A stretch of 64,000 nt of DNA from Monarcha castaneiventris obscurior (lineage: Eukaryota > Chordata > Aves > Passeriformes > Monarchidae): contig JAMPIT010000174.1 of assembly GCA_026261815.1 (NCBI GenBank), positions 6,076,001 through 6,140,000 of the forward strand, in the 5' to 3' direction. This document shows positions 1 to 13,700 of this stretch, piece after piece. The translations under genes and the position numbers were made by a program. Under the pieces are notes generated by a model, which was not told where the DNA came from, searched no databases, and saw only the letters and a program-made list of their open reading frames with translations. The number at the start of each line of letters is the position of its first letter. Positions within the stretch are counted from its first letter, which is position 1.

Positions 1-618
1 GAATTCTGGTTCGCTTTATGGTTTTTCTTCTGCGTTTTCTGTTTTTTGAGTGAAATCCTACTGTAACAACTGTGGCAGTGTAACGAAAAAATTTCCCTCG
101 CAACCATTGAATACTAATATAGTAGAGAAAAGAGCACCACCTAGTGCTAAGTGCTATTTGCTGATGCTGAGGTGTCTCCTTGCACTCTTACCTTCTGATG
201 TTTTGATTTTAGTGTTTTCCCACAGTTTACCCATCCAGACAGGATTTAAGCCTTAGCACCAAGATGTATCCCGGCTCCTGATAAGAGTAGCTGGTTCATC
301 AAGAGCTCAACATCTCTCAGTTTTGTGCACACTAAGGTAATGCTCTGGGCACCTAGTTAACATAATTGTGGTTATTTGTCTGATTCATTTGGGCTGGATT
401 CTGCTACCCTTACTCACCCAATGGAGTTGTGTGCTCCACAGATAAGTCTCGGCTTTCACTAGAGTGAAAATTAATCACTTATGGGAAAGGCCTAAGATAC
501 CACTAGGCCCGTCTTCTAATGCTTGCACTTATAAAGACAAGGATTCATTGCATTAACAGTGTGATCCTACACTCACATCAGATTTTCAAGCTTTTCTTGG
601 AAATGTGAAAGCTGTACA

Positions 619-642
619 TTTGTTTGTTTGTTTGTTTGTTTT
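619..642. repeat. (TTTG)n microsatellite
   Basis: Five to six perfect TTTG units, followed by more T/G-rich sequence. Confidence 0.9.
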
Positions 643-1623
643 CCTGCTTTGGTTTTTTCCTGTTTGATTGGGGTTTGTTTTTTTGTTTTTATTTAAAATA
701 TCCAGAAGATCTTCAGAAAAACCATTGCTTTACATGAGAGTTGCCTTCATTATCCTGATGACAGATCATATGTAAATGTTATTATTTTTTCAGCATTTAT
801 AGTTAAAATCTGTTACTGTTGGCTTTGTTTTCTTCTGATTATCAATCCCCATTATGTTAGTGTTCTTATTTTTGGTCTTCAAAGCCTTCCACTTTCTATC
901 ACAACACTGAGTTTTCTGTCATAATATAATTAAAATTTCAAAAGAAGTAAAGAAGCAGGTAAATCAACTTAGAATGATTCTGCATCAGCTATCGTTATGC
1001 ATTATTTAAATAGCTCCAGACTTGAAGATACATGTAGTGTTGGTTATGTGCGTTAATTTACATACAGGTGTCCATAGTAAAATGCCATTTAAAATGTCTT
1101 ACTCCATTTAATTTTGTGATCTTCAGTGACACCATGCTACCATGGCCAGATTAAATTTCTCCAATAATGGAATTATTTCTTCTTCCCTTGAAATTATTCA
1201 TCATTCACCACCATTTTAACAGGAAGATGATGAAACTCAGCTATTCAAATTCTTTCTGCATCCTCTGATTTGCAAAACATAGTTTAGCCCATAGAGCTTT
1301 TTCTGTCCTTTATAGTTCTACACTTTTACCCTATCAGGCAATCTTCACCAAGTGTAGTCTTCACCTGAAAAGAAATGCTCTGGGTTACCTGCAGCTCCTT
1401 CTGCCATACTGTATCTATAGCTTCACTGTTGCAAATATTGCTGCCCACTAATGACCATTTCTTATTTTAATTTCTAAAATATCTGGTGATTAGTTTGGAT
1501 GTTTTTCTTTATGGGAATGTTTTTTTTTGTTTTGTGGGGTTTTTTTGTGGGTTTTTTTAGTGTATAGGATCTTGATTTTTTCTTACATAATTATGTCCTT
1601 TACCAAGAGAAGACACAGAATTT

Positions 1624-1632
1624 GTATGTGTA

Positions 1633-1688
<56 letters not shown>

Positions 1689-1698
1689 TATATATAAA
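1624..1698. repeat. Compound microsatellite (GT)n(AT)n(AC)n
   Basis: A run of GT repeats passes into a long TA run (about 1651-1680), then into ACACAC and a second short TATATA. The GT and AC arms are mutually complementary around the AT core. Small ORFs translating it (Tyr/Ile/Val/Cys repeats) are artefacts. Confidence 0.95.
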
Positions 1699-3091
1699 TA
1701 CTTTGGAAAGGGCTGGCATTTTGTGTCTTTTCTGTAGTAACAACTGTGGGGAGCAAGGGACAGTCTGTGGGGAGTGTTATCTCATTGCACGTGGGTTTAA
1801 TTCTGTCACCACACTCAGCAATAGAACTTAACATCTATTCATAGCTGCACTACTGGCACAGTAATTAACTAATTAGCAGAGACTAATTGTTAAAAATATG
1901 GTATTGCAACTAGAGTGAATTAAATAGCCTGTGTACTTCTAACTGGGAGAGTTAAGAGTTCACGCTTTTCCTCCTCAGGAAGCAAACAAACTCCTGAGAA
2001 ATGAGAGCAAAACTCAGCAATTCAAAGCAAAATTATACTTTGCTATGAGTAAACCAGGAGCAATAAGAGACTCTGGCAACCACATAAAGTTCAGGTTTAT
2101 GGCCCCATGCAAGGAGAGTGTGCAGCCATACATTAGTGACACCCAGTAGCAGGTGAGATCCCTGCTGTCACCAGGAGCCTGCTGCTCTGCCCTCCCTAGT
2201 CTGGCACCTTGGCTTTTTGTTTTAGCAGGGAACAGGGGTCAGCAATCCTACCCTTCAAACTGAGTGGTGCTGGACTCCCTTTACACCAGTGCAAGGAGAG
2301 GGCAAGCCCTGCTCCACTGAGCCTGGCAGCTGTTCAAGCCTCCTTCCCTTGTTTGCTCCACAGGTTCTAGAGAAGGCAAAAAAAATATACCTGTGTTAAT
2401 GCCAACTTGGGAGACTTAGTTATTCCCTAGGGACCTCTTCCTTTTCCCACACAGCATGCCCACTGTCAGGAAAGTTTGGCAGGGGTGAGGTTAGCTGCAA
2501 GCAAGAAGCCAGAGTCCAGCTCTGCTGTGATGATAGCTGTTGCAGGAGCAAAAAAGTGGCATCTATTTAAAAATTGTTACAGACCAAAGATTTTTTTCCC
2601 AGACTGCCTATTTGTTCCTAGTTCTGGTTTTGTTCTGTGTTTTCAGCAAGCATGTAATCACCATGAATTATATAGCAGAACAGGGTGTGTATAAGGCACA
2701 CCTTGAACAAGCAGGTTCTCATTGGCTTGAGCAATGGCTTGAGAGGTGCTGTTTCCCAAGCACAACTTCCAAACCTGCCATCTGGGAGGCCTCTGCCGAA
2801 AACTGTTTTGTTTTAAAACTTTAAAAAGCGACATATCATACCTCCTGCAATGACAGGGCACTCTGTAGCTCTTGGATTATCTAACCATAGCCACTCCTTA
2901 TAGCAAACATGGAAACATTAAAGATTGCATACTAAAATTATATTAATGCAGATACAGATACTCACTGTCAATCATTTTTAGCAGATGTCTAATAAGTCCT
3001 TCTTTTCATGTTTGGGCAGGGTAAAGTAACCAACCATCTTGCAGAGTTTGAGCCATCACCATATTTCAGTTTAGTCCTAAGATTATTTATG

Positions 3092-4790
3092 GAATCATAG
3101 AATGGTTTGGTTTTGAAGGGACGTTATAGATCATCTAGTTCCAACCCTCCTGCCATGGGCAGGGACACCTTCCACTAGATCAGGTTTCTCAGGGCCCCAT
3201 CCAACCTGGCCTTGAACACTACCAGGACACCAAGATGTGACTGACTGATCTATAGTTCCTGAGGTCTTCCTTTTTTCCCTTTTTAAAAGGAGGGTTGTGT
3301 TTCCCCTTTTTTAGTCAGTGGTAACTTCACTGGACTGCCATAACTTCTCAAATGTGATGTATATTGGCTTACTCACTTCCTCCACCTCAGTACCAACAGC
3401 TGGATCTCATCAGGTCCCATGGACTTGTGTGCCTTCAGGTTCCTTAGATGGTCTGAAGTCTGATCTTCTCCTACAATGGGCAGTTCTTCATTCTCCTAGT
3501 CCTGTTGACTTCCTCTTTGTTAGGATGCATTACTCCTCAGCTTGGAGGAAGTGATCCTTGAATATTAACAATCTTTCTTGGATCCCTCTTCATCCCAGGA
3601 CCTTCTCCCATGGCACTCTATCAAGCAGGTCCCTGAATAGGCCAAAATCTGCTCTGCTGAAGTCCAGGGTGTTGAGCTTGCTGTGCACCCTAATCACCAT
3701 CCTGAGGATCTCAAACTCCACCACTTTGTGGTTACTGCAGCCCAGGCTGCCCTGGAGCTTCACATTCCCCACCAGATCCTACTTGTTGGTGGGAACAAGG
3801 TCCAGCAGAGAACCTCTCCTTGTTGGCTCCTCTATGACTTGGAGGAGTTACCGTCGATGCATTCCAGGAATCTCCTGGATTGCTTATGCTCTGTCGTGGT
3901 GTCCTTCCAACAGACAGAAAGGGGGATGAAGTCCCCCATGAATACCAGCACTTCTGAATGTGAGAATGCCCATGGAGGACCTCATGTGCTGCCTGGCCTG
4001 GCAGCTGCAGCAGACCCCACTACAATGTCACCTCTCACTGCCCTCCCTTTAATCCTGACCCACAGGCTCTCGGCTGGCTCCTCCTTCCCTCCAGACTCTG
4101 CTCCATGCTCTCCAGCTGGTCACTGACACAGAGGGTAACACCCTCCCCTCATCTCTCCTGCCTGTTCTTCCTAAAGAGCTGTGCCCTTCCATTCCAACAC
4201 TCCAGTCACAGGAGCCATCCCAGGACATAAATCACAGCCCTGCAGGTGTGCACATCCCTAATTCCCCTTGTTTATCCCCCGTGCCGTGTGTGCTTGCACA
4301 GGGGCAGTGAAGTCAGGTACCCAGTGCAACCCACTGGCTGGAGTGTCTGGGATTCCTTTGTGCTGCCCTTCAGGTGCTCTCCTGCTGACCTGTAATTCCA
4401 CTCCAGTGTCTGGGCATCTCTTGCTGTCCCTAGCATCAAATGCAAAGGACTGAGGTTTCCCTCCCCCGGCACCTTTACTTTAAAGCTCTCTTTGCCAGCT
4501 GGACAAGCCCTTGACCGAAGATGCTCTTCCCTTTCTCTGACAGATGGACCCCATCAGTAGTCCAGGTTTCTCAAAGTGGGACCCGTGGTCTAAGCAGCCA
4601 ACCCCTGGCTGTGGCCCTAGTCCTGTAGCCATTTGTTGTGTCACCAGGTTCAAATAGCCCTTTCAAACCCCTTCCCTTTGACCAGGAGAATTGATGAAAA
4701 AGCAGCTCCTCCCCAGAGTCCCTCACTCTCCCACGGCTCTGTAGTCCTTCTTGATACTCATTACAGCATTAACTTGATACCCCTGTTACT
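3092..4790 (-). mobile_element. Degenerate CR1-type LINE with ORF1 end, ORF2 start and 3' tail
   Basis: Read on the minus strand, this runs from a remnant of the ORF1 C-terminus (SIKKDYRAVGE, NSPGQREG, near 4700-4760) into ORF2 endonuclease (ESMEQSLEG, VIEEPTRRGSLLDLV, then NVKLQGSLGCSNHKVVEF). The first reverse-transcriptase block follows (HLRNLKAHKSMGPDE, FKKGKK). At about 3233 it jumps to the typical CR1 3' end, which finishes CCAAACCATTCTATGATTCC near 3092. Most of the RT domain is missing. Several stops and frameshifts make it inactive. The 5' end is fixed only to within a few tens of bases. Confidence 0.9.
3590..3772 (-). pseudogene. CR1 ORF2 endonuclease fragment
   Basis: A 60-residue open stretch matches the C-terminal part of the apurinic-type endonuclease of CR1 ORF2 (GNVKLQGSLGCSNHKVVEFE, then NTLDFSRADFGLFRDLLDRV). 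The family catalytic SDH motif reads SNH here, so the Asp is lost. The frame is interrupted on both sides. It is a fossil of the surrounding CR1, not a host gene. Confidence 0.85.
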
Positions 4791-7700
4791 TGTTCTGTTA
4801 CAGAAGCCTTTCATGAAGGCATCCTGAAGGCTTCAACATGCAAGGTGATTTTAAAAACTATCAAAAAACTAAAGTGAAGAGCAAATTATTGTCAGACAAG
4901 CACATGGATAGGTGGAGTTCACCTGCCTGAAAATCAGTGCTGCTGCACCAGTCAAAAGAAGAGGTAACTGATTATCATTATAGGCACAGAACAAATACAT
5001 AGGGAATATTTGTTGATATTTGTTCTTCCTATTTACTTTTTTCAGGTTAAATCTGCTCAGTCAAATTCCTCAGTTAGGTTGATTCAGCAGTAATTCAGAA
5101 TTTTTTCTGGGAACTTGCTACAGGTACTGTCTGTGCTCCTCACTGACAAAGCAAAATGCAATAAACCCAACCTGCTACCAAAGTGGTGGATAGCTCAGGT
5201 GCTACATGGGGCAGGATACAAAGAAACCCCCAGAGTATTAAAGAGTATTTCAACACTAGTCCCTTTCCCAGAGTTAAGGTTTTTAGACTGAAGACCCAAA
5301 AACAGTCTTTGTGCTCTGAATTACTCTATTTACCTGGTAAAACAGTGACCACATTTTGCTGCTTGACAAACTGTGGGACAAAGTTCTAGCTCACTTCCCT
5401 TTTTGCTCAAGCATGAAGTGCATGATGTACATGCAGGCCTGGAAAAGTGTTCCAGTGATCTGTGACATCCCTGTCACAAGATACGCTCAGACCAAAACGC
5501 CCAGTGATACTCAGATGAGACCAAAGTTCTCCTGTGTCCATGGTGAGGTGCACCTTGTCTGTACACCTGATGAGTTGTGCTGGTGGCCTGTACTTTGCCA
5601 TGCTAATTAACAGTGATAATTACCAATAAATGAATGCTTCACATACCGAAGTCCAAGCCACACTGTGACTAACTGGGGTTACAGCAAACTACCACGATGG
5701 GCAAATTTTTATATAATTGTCCACCATGGGTACATGATCATACAGCTTCCAAACTGTGTTTCAAATTAAGCTCAGCCACTCAGACGTGTGGCAGCACATT
5801 CACCTGCAAACCCTCACAAGACCCACAGAAAGTTTGGTCTGAATTTCAGCTACAACTGAAGGAACTGATGCAATGCTACTTTTAAGAGACAATTCCTGCC
5901 TCCCTTAGGCTAGGCGATGTGTGCAGCCACGTCATTAGAAAGACAGGACTTGCCATTAAAGCCTTCATGCTCCCTTTTTCCTCTAAACCCTAAGTTAGGA
6001 GGCAGAAAGAATAATCATAACAATGTGTTTAAGGCCAGTAAGCCCAGAATCCTTCTACATAATAATACAACTCAATATTCATCACTATCTATTTAGCATA
6101 ACTGCATGTATTTCTCCAGAATGCTCAATAAAGCATGCTTAATTATACAGGCTTTCCTGTATATTTTCTAACTGAACTGCTACTTACAGTATTTCTTTTT
6201 AACCTGTGGGTCATGTTCTTTGAAATTAATCTGAACTTCGACCTGTTACTGTCATCAGCCACCTGCTGCTGAGCTATCTTCTATTACCCCACAAGTTTTG
6301 TGTAGAAAATACTGTGATTTATGTACTATAATACAACCCCCTTTTTAGCTACACATAAAATCTTGTGAAATCTTTTCTGGGAAGACTCGGTTTATAGGTA
6401 TGCACATAAAAATAAAATAATCTTGATTTATTTTGTTACATGGCATAAAGACAAAGGGTTTTTTCGAATGTTGTAGCAGGGCTATATCTTGTCATGTTAA
6501 GTGTTTCAAGGATGTGATGTTTTCCGTAAAGGCCAAACTCCTGCTCACCCATAGCTATGCAAGAGTGAAATCTTTCCAGATTAATAGCAAAGTATCCAGC
6601 ACTCATATTCAGAAAGAAAATACAAAAATTCAGATTAGCCATATCCCGAAGGCTCAAAAGTCAGAAACATTAAGATAACAAAAATCCAGTATTTGTTGTT
6701 TTCTAAAAATATCACTATTTTTTTAAAAAAACTGCTCAAGGTGTGGCATTAACAAACATGAAACCTTGCTCCATTTTTCTCCATGGAAGTATCAAAAATG
6801 TTTGAACTCTGCATTGGAAACAGATTGTGCAAGCCATCCCCAGCACGTAGAACCTAGTTTTGAAGCATGAAGAAACAAGTTTTGAATCACCAGGGAAATG
6901 GTACTGAAATATCTCTAGGTAAGTACAGGCGGGGAAACATTTCATCATGTTCCATAACTCACAGATCCAGCTGTTTGTGGCACGTGCAGCAGCACTGGTA
7001 AGAAAACCTATTTTCCACGTTTATTTACACAATACATGCGGCCTGCCATGACAGTCATATCAAGGCAGCATCCACTGCATGCAGAGGAAAAACTATGCAG
7101 AAAAGGCACAAGCACCATAAAATTTTGCCCACATGTTTCCCAGGCTGAAGCAAGCAGCAGGTTAGAAACATTCCAATCCTGCCATCGTGTTCAGGACACA
7201 ATTGATAATCACCAGGAAACACACCTAAAGATATGCATGGGTGTATGTCTGCACTGGCAACATTGAGCAGTGCTGCATCCACAAGAGGCACATCCATAGC
7301 TCTCATAAATCTTGATTACAGTGGAAATAAAGAGTAATTTCACGTCCATGTGGGCTGGTTGGCAATCCACCAACAGCCTTCATACACTGCTCTGTGTCCC
7401 ACCCACACAACAGTCACCAGTTCAGCTGTTCTCCTGCCCTGGGGACAGAGTCCCCTCCTCTGGGCCATGAGGAGCTGGCTGCTGTGGGTACTCGTGTCAG
7501 CATATGCCACACACAAATCACTAGGTGGCCCTTGCAGTCTGTCCCTGTGCCCCATACACTCACCATGTTTATCACTGGACCCAGTGGGTGGCCTGGGATG
7601 AGTATCTTCCAGCATGACAGGAGGAGGCTGGAAGTGCTGCTGTTCAGACAGAGAAACCATAGCATGGCAGAAAGGCATTGCTGTGGTCATGGCTGGGTGT

Positions 7701-10700
7701 GGCCAGAGGCTCCAAAGGCATCCAGTGTCCCATAAGGACCAGGGGTTCAAAGAAGTTCTACAAATGTGTTAAAAAAGAAGCATTAAAATTTTCTTTGGCC
7801 ATACAATACTGGCTGAAGGGGTTGAAGGGAGCCTGGCTCTAATGATTTGCTGTGGGCAGGCTCTTCTGGAGTGGGAATGAGGGCTCTCTGCAGTGGAAAG
7901 AGGGTTTTTCCAGCTGCTCCACCTAATCCTGTCAGATGGTGAGGCATGGGTCCCTGGCTGGCAGTCCCACCCCCCTGATCTGGCTGGGGAGCGGCTCCTT
8001 CATTTCTTTCTTAGTTGACTTCATGGCAGCCCTTGCACAATCCCTGGAACTACTGCCAGGCATCTCTGTTATGTGAACACCCTCAGAGTTCTCATGTACT
8101 CAGTTTGAAACAGACTTCAAAGATGCGCTGTTTCCAGTCTTCAAAAGAAAGTTCTACTGCCCCCAGAGGGGAAGCATTCCCTGGCTTCCCTCTTCCCCAG
8201 CTTTCCCTTTCCGCCACCGCACTGCTGACTTTTTGCTCCACTGAAGTGCAGCTGCCCTGGCAGCCTCCGAGCCTTTAACCTCACCCAGTCGGCATGAGAT
8301 AGGAGTAATGTTTCCTCCTTCCCCACTCGCTTCCCCCGGGGCAGGGCCTTAGGCAGAGCAGCAGGGTGCCTTGGAAGGTGTCTTTGCCCAGGAGCCCCGC
8401 AGGACATCCTGAGATTGCTGCTGGCCTCGGCCCTGCTCCTTCACCGGGGCCACAAGGACGGGGTGTTTGGGGAAGCCAGGCTGGCAGCTCGGCTTGCAAT
8501 ACAAAACAAATGCTTAAGCTGGAGTAGATCAGAGGAACTAACCTGTTTTCTCAACAAAGCCAATTCTTACCCTTTTTATCACAAATCTCCTAAGAGCTGG
8601 GTTTCACCCTGCCCTGGGAATTCCAGTTCTGCGGAAGTAGGTAAAGGAGAAATATACACAGATTTTTTTTTTTAATAAAATAAATGAAAAGAACCTATTT
8701 TTAGTTTCACAGCCAGAGAATAAAGCCTGCAAATATGAACCACAGGCAACGCCAAATGCAAAGCAGTGCTGTGGGTATGTGTGCTGGGTAGGTACTGCCT
8801 GTGCTCTGTGGCAGCTCCCTGTTCTGGGACCGTCACCAGCACCTTCTCTTGAGAAAGACATACCAGGGTGTAAACTGTTGTGCTCCAAACTCAGTAAATA
8901 AAAAGAAGCACAAGCACAAGAGGAAAAAACCCCCAAAATTCCAAAATTTCCAGTTTCCACAATATATGACCTCCCCTTATTTCACCTTGGAAAGACAGTG
9001 TTGGGAGCATGTCCCTCTGTCTCTTGTCCTCAAACGCTGTGTCTGTCGACAGAAAGACAGCATCAGTGATCCCTGCAGTGGAAACCTGTCTGAAAGGGAG
9101 CTCTGACAGTCTCAGATCTGCTCTCTTTGGAAGCTTTTCTGGGCTCACCTCTTCAAAGTGCAGGAGGGACACACCATCTGCCTGCTGGATCAGAGGAAGA
9201 GCGTATGAGATTTAATTAAGATGATTTTGCCCTCCAGTCAGGCTGTTTAAAAATTAATTTTAGTTCTCCTACCCCTTCCATTAAATTCATAAGCTAGAGG
9301 GAGCAACGCACCCTGAAATATTGATTCTGCCTCTCAGATGGCAGTGACCTACATCCGTGTGTGCTCAGCCACAAGCTGGTGCCCAGGACTGCTGCTGTCC
9401 CACCACTCCACAGACTGGAGGAATCATCAAGGTGCTGGTTTGGATTAGAGGCAGAGTTTGACATTAATCCTTTAATTTCTTTTACATGCACCATGATTCA
9501 TTATCTCAGGCAGGATCCCATATCAGGTGCATTAGGAAAGCTTTTTAAGAGGCAAGCTGAGGTTTTTTGATCAAAGCCATGCCCTAGGCAACTTGAGAGT
9601 TCTTCCCAGCCTACTACAGCTGGTTTCTGTAAAGGCAGACAGCACTGGTTTGAGTGCTGGAATTGACTGGAAGGAAACTTAGATGTGTTTAATTTTTTTT
9701 CCCAATAATTTTTTTTCCCCTCAGCTTATCAGTCATGTCAGTCCTACTCAACAAAAAATAACTAAAGGCCAAATTCAATTCATCTTTGATTTGCACCTGC
9801 AAAGCTTACATCATCCTCACTGCAGGCTTCCTAAGCATGGCAGATGAGTATTCAGCTAGGGAAATGTCAGCCTGGAAGAGATAAAGTCATGAAGCTCTTG
9901 GGAAATGCCATGGTTATAGAGCCCTGCCCACAGCAGTGCTGCTCCAATTAAGTAACACAAGGTGCAAACAGTGGGGGAAATAATTTGGGAAGGAATTTAG
10001 GATTTGCAAATAATTTTAACTTCAGATCCCTCCAATTAAATATGACATGGTGTATTGCATAGTCAGTCACTCCCAAGAGCAACTAAGCACCTTAAAATTA
10101 TATTCATACAAAACAGAACTCTTAAGTGCCTTCACAATGTTAGGGGCCGTGAATAGAGTCACTATTTTATGTGTTGTGCCTGAAAGTAATGGCAATTTCT
10201 TGGCCCACTAATGGCAAAAGGATTTGCACATGTCATCATTGGAACTCACACACTATCAATAATCTTTACAGGAAATTACTGTGAAGGAAGCAAGCCTGGA
10301 TTGGGAGCAAACCTTGGCAATGCTATGCTGATAGGAGGCTGCAAACTCAGCAGTAACGTGGGTTCTTTCAAGTTCCTCTCTAATAATCTAATCAGTGTCA
10401 TTAAGAAAACCTTTCAGAACAGCTGAGTGCTGACTCTAAGCTTTATGGTTCAAACATTTGCTTTGTTTGGTTTCCCTGACATGCTCTGAGTTTCACCAGC
10501 AACAAATTTGGCTCCAATGCTCAACATGGTGTTCAACTCAGCATCACTTCTCTTTCCTGCCAGAAGCCCATTAGACTGGAGTTCTAGCAGCACTTTCCAA
10601 ACAGCATTCCTGAGGCTTACTGTTACATGTGGAACAGGAAACCTGAGCCTCTAAGACTGTACAAAAGCTCGTGTATTTGTGCCTGAATCTGGTGCTCAGC

Positions 10701-13700
10701 CAGCTGCAGGACCATCTGATTGAGTTAAAAGAAGCAAGACATAGAAGATGAAGAGCTCTCCCAGGTCTGGAGTATTCCTGAATGATCATTTCTGGTGAAA
10801 CTCTCAGCCCGTAAACTGTCTGTGGCACACAGCAGAGTTCTTACCTGAGCCACTGTGTGTGAGGACTCATCTTCAAGGGCAACAAAGCAAATAGTTTCTG
10901 CTCACACATGCCTCATTCTTCAGGAGAGCGTGTAGCCATGCCTCTTCTGCCTCTACCCACAAGAAATCAAAAAAACCTTTGAAAAGACCATGACAGTCAG
11001 ATAGGATTAAAGCACAAACCCAGATAGATTATAGCCAGTCTAAGACCAGTTTGGGCAGGTGGGTGCAGACAGAAGAGGTCTTCTGGCCATGCTCTGGGCT
11101 GGCATGGCAGGAGCCTGCTCTGATCTGGAGGCAGCCCAGCACTGCATTTCATGCAGCCCAGCATCATGTTCTGCCTGTGGCACTGCAGGGCAGCTCCTGA
11201 GGGAGGAAGTGAGTGCCTTTCAGGGTGGGCAACACTGATTACAAGTGCTTTCATGGGTGCTGGGGCAGGGCAGCTCAGGTCTGTCTGTACTTGCTCCCAA
11301 TAAACTCAGGAAAAGAGCTGGAGAAACTCGTCCTTCATGGCTCCAGGTCTGCAGTCCTTTCCCCCCAAGCTCGCAGTAGCTCTTCTGTGCAGCAGAGCTC
11401 AGCAGGGTGGCTGCATTGTCCATGAAAGCACAGGGTGCTGCAGTCCTGTTGACTCCAGCAGCATGGGAGTTCCCACTTTCCTGCTGGCCAGGAGGGACTG
11501 GTTTGGCACCACTTAACACAAGCCATAGATGCCATCAAACAACACCCTGTGCCAAACGGGCACTTTCTGCTGGAGTATCCCCGCACCCATCGGAAGTAAA
11601 ACCTGTCCTAGCTTCATTAGAGTCTGAATTTGTCTACTTCCAGCTTCTGCATCTCATTTATGTCTCTTGCAGCAGCATAGGGCTCTGAGTTAGCAAAGTA
11701 AACACACATCTTCAAGCACAGCTTTAAACAAACTGAACCAAACCACTCTGAACGTGGACTTACACTCACAGCTGGCTAGGCAGATATTTGGTGATACAGC
11801 CCTAAACTATGTCCTAGGTAAGAGCATGTTTGGGCCCACCTGGTTTGTCTTTAAGGTGCCCCTGAGAACTCCAGACTCCCCTGGAAATTTGGACAGGCAA
11901 AATAGGAGTGAAAGTCAAGAGAGTGAGAAGATTTTTTAGGAAACAATCCTTTTTTGGAGGGGAAGAGATTGGAAAGGTTAGGGCCCATGCTGGTGCAATA
12001 AGCTCTGGCTTCCCAGAGGGACTCAGACGGGCAGAGAAGCACCTTGATGGTGGCCCAGTCCTCACCAGCACAGCTCTGTCCTTGCCCAGTGTCAGAGCAG
12101 GGGAGGGGATCTCAGGAAATTGACAGTGCCAGATCAGATTGATTAAGGGAACATCTATCAGGCTCATTTTTTAGAAACAGACATTTTTTAATACCTTTAA
12201 AACTGATGTTGCCACTGTCTTTTTTCTTCCTGGTTGTTAGTTCAATCCTCTGCCAGACAGAAGCAGTTTTCAGTCCATGACTTGAAAGAGAAATTGAACC
12301 TCCCTTCAGAAGTCCCTGGAAAGAAGTCCTTGCAAAGGAAGCGCAGTCTTTCTCTCAGGCTGGATTAACTTGCCTCCGCTTTCATCTTGGCATGAAATAC
12401 ATTAATCACTCTTTTTTTCACCCATAATAATTTAAGCAAGAGTCAAATAAACAGAGTCCTCATCCTCTGATGCTCAGCAATGAGCCACATGGCACATACA
12501 TAAGGGAACATCAGTGATTAGAGCTGAATTCTCTGTAACATGATTACTGTATAAAAATAGGCCAGCAAGAGACTGCAACAGCATCTCATTGTATGCTCAT
12601 TTTGCACTAGCAAGGATATGGGGATTTTCAGAATTTTGCTTCTGTGGCTGCCATTTCATACTGCTTATAGAGGGATTTTGGTTGAATAGCAGAGCTCAGA
12701 CAAGGCATGTTGTTATTTAAGAACAGATTATATGTATGGGTTACCTAGAAATACTCCAAAGGAGACTATAAAAGGCAATTGTGTGCTTCTGATGAAAATT
12801 GTGGGCTAGGATTAAAAGAGTACTATTTGTTTTTCACAGGTATGAGCTGTGTAAGTTTCAAATCAACCTGGCTTTGCAGGTTTAAAGTGATGCTGGGAAG
12901 TGTTTGCTCAGTGCAGGAATGTCCTGCTCCCGTGAGTGTACATCCAGCAGAGCCCAGCTTTACCAATACCAGTTCTTGCACCTTAGTACCTTGCATTAGT
13001 ACCTCGCCAGCTGCTGCATTTTAATTGTGCAGACATTACTCCTTAAGACCTTTCCTCCAAGTGTTTGTATCTATAAAAAAGCAGAGGTATTAGACAGCAC
13101 CCACCACCACACTCCCCCTCTTCCAGCACTTGCCATCAAAGGCACCGGCCCGGATGTCTCAGTGCTGCACCCATCCCAGTGGGGACAGAAAGTGGGACAA
13201 AAGGGTGGGAAGGAAGACTTAGTGCAACCCATACAATAAAGATAGAGATCTCCAAACACACCAGCACAGCAAACACCAACTGATAGAGAAGTATCTCATA
13301 AACCTGATGTATTTTTAGCACACTGTGGCTACGACTGAGAAGAAGAAAATTTTAACTGAGAACAAGAATATTGGAATTACCGAATGCAATTAAAAATATG
13401 AAATATTATTTAAATGTAAATATTTAATAATAATTTAAATATTAAATATTTTAAATATTAAATAATTTGGGTTTGCTTCAATATCGCATAATTTAAGGTA
13501 AGAATTATTTCTAATTCCCAAAGACCCAAGTCTTTATGAAAAGCATTATGCATTTGATCTCTTCAAAATGAAACTCCAAAACCCAACAAATATGAACTCT
13601 CTTTCAAAGACCTTTCAATCTAAATTACTTTCATGACAATTTCTTTTCATGCTAGAGTTGATTAATAAATGAGTGGCTTTGGGTTTTTGTTTGTGTGAAC

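Larger units (their letters stand above)
1..3091. other. Intergenic sequence, no gene recognised
   Basis: AT-rich DNA downstream of ABCD2. Besides the two microsatellites and T/G-rich tracts near 1520-1560, I see nothing that codes for a known protein. By synteny with other vertebrates KIF21A would be the next gene on this side, but no kinesin motor motif is visible, so it probably lies beyond the edge. Confidence 0.6.

Noticed and set aside
1583..1834. Small ORFs over the GT/AT microsatellite
   Set aside because: They translate the dinucleotide repeat.
7340..7750. 136-codon minus-strand ORF, with plus-strand partners
   Set aside because: Composition is unbiased, frames overlap on both strands and no domain or splice context is seen.
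8604..8960. 118-codon minus-strand ORF
   Set aside because: No recognisable domain; it includes a translated poly-A/T tract and looks random.
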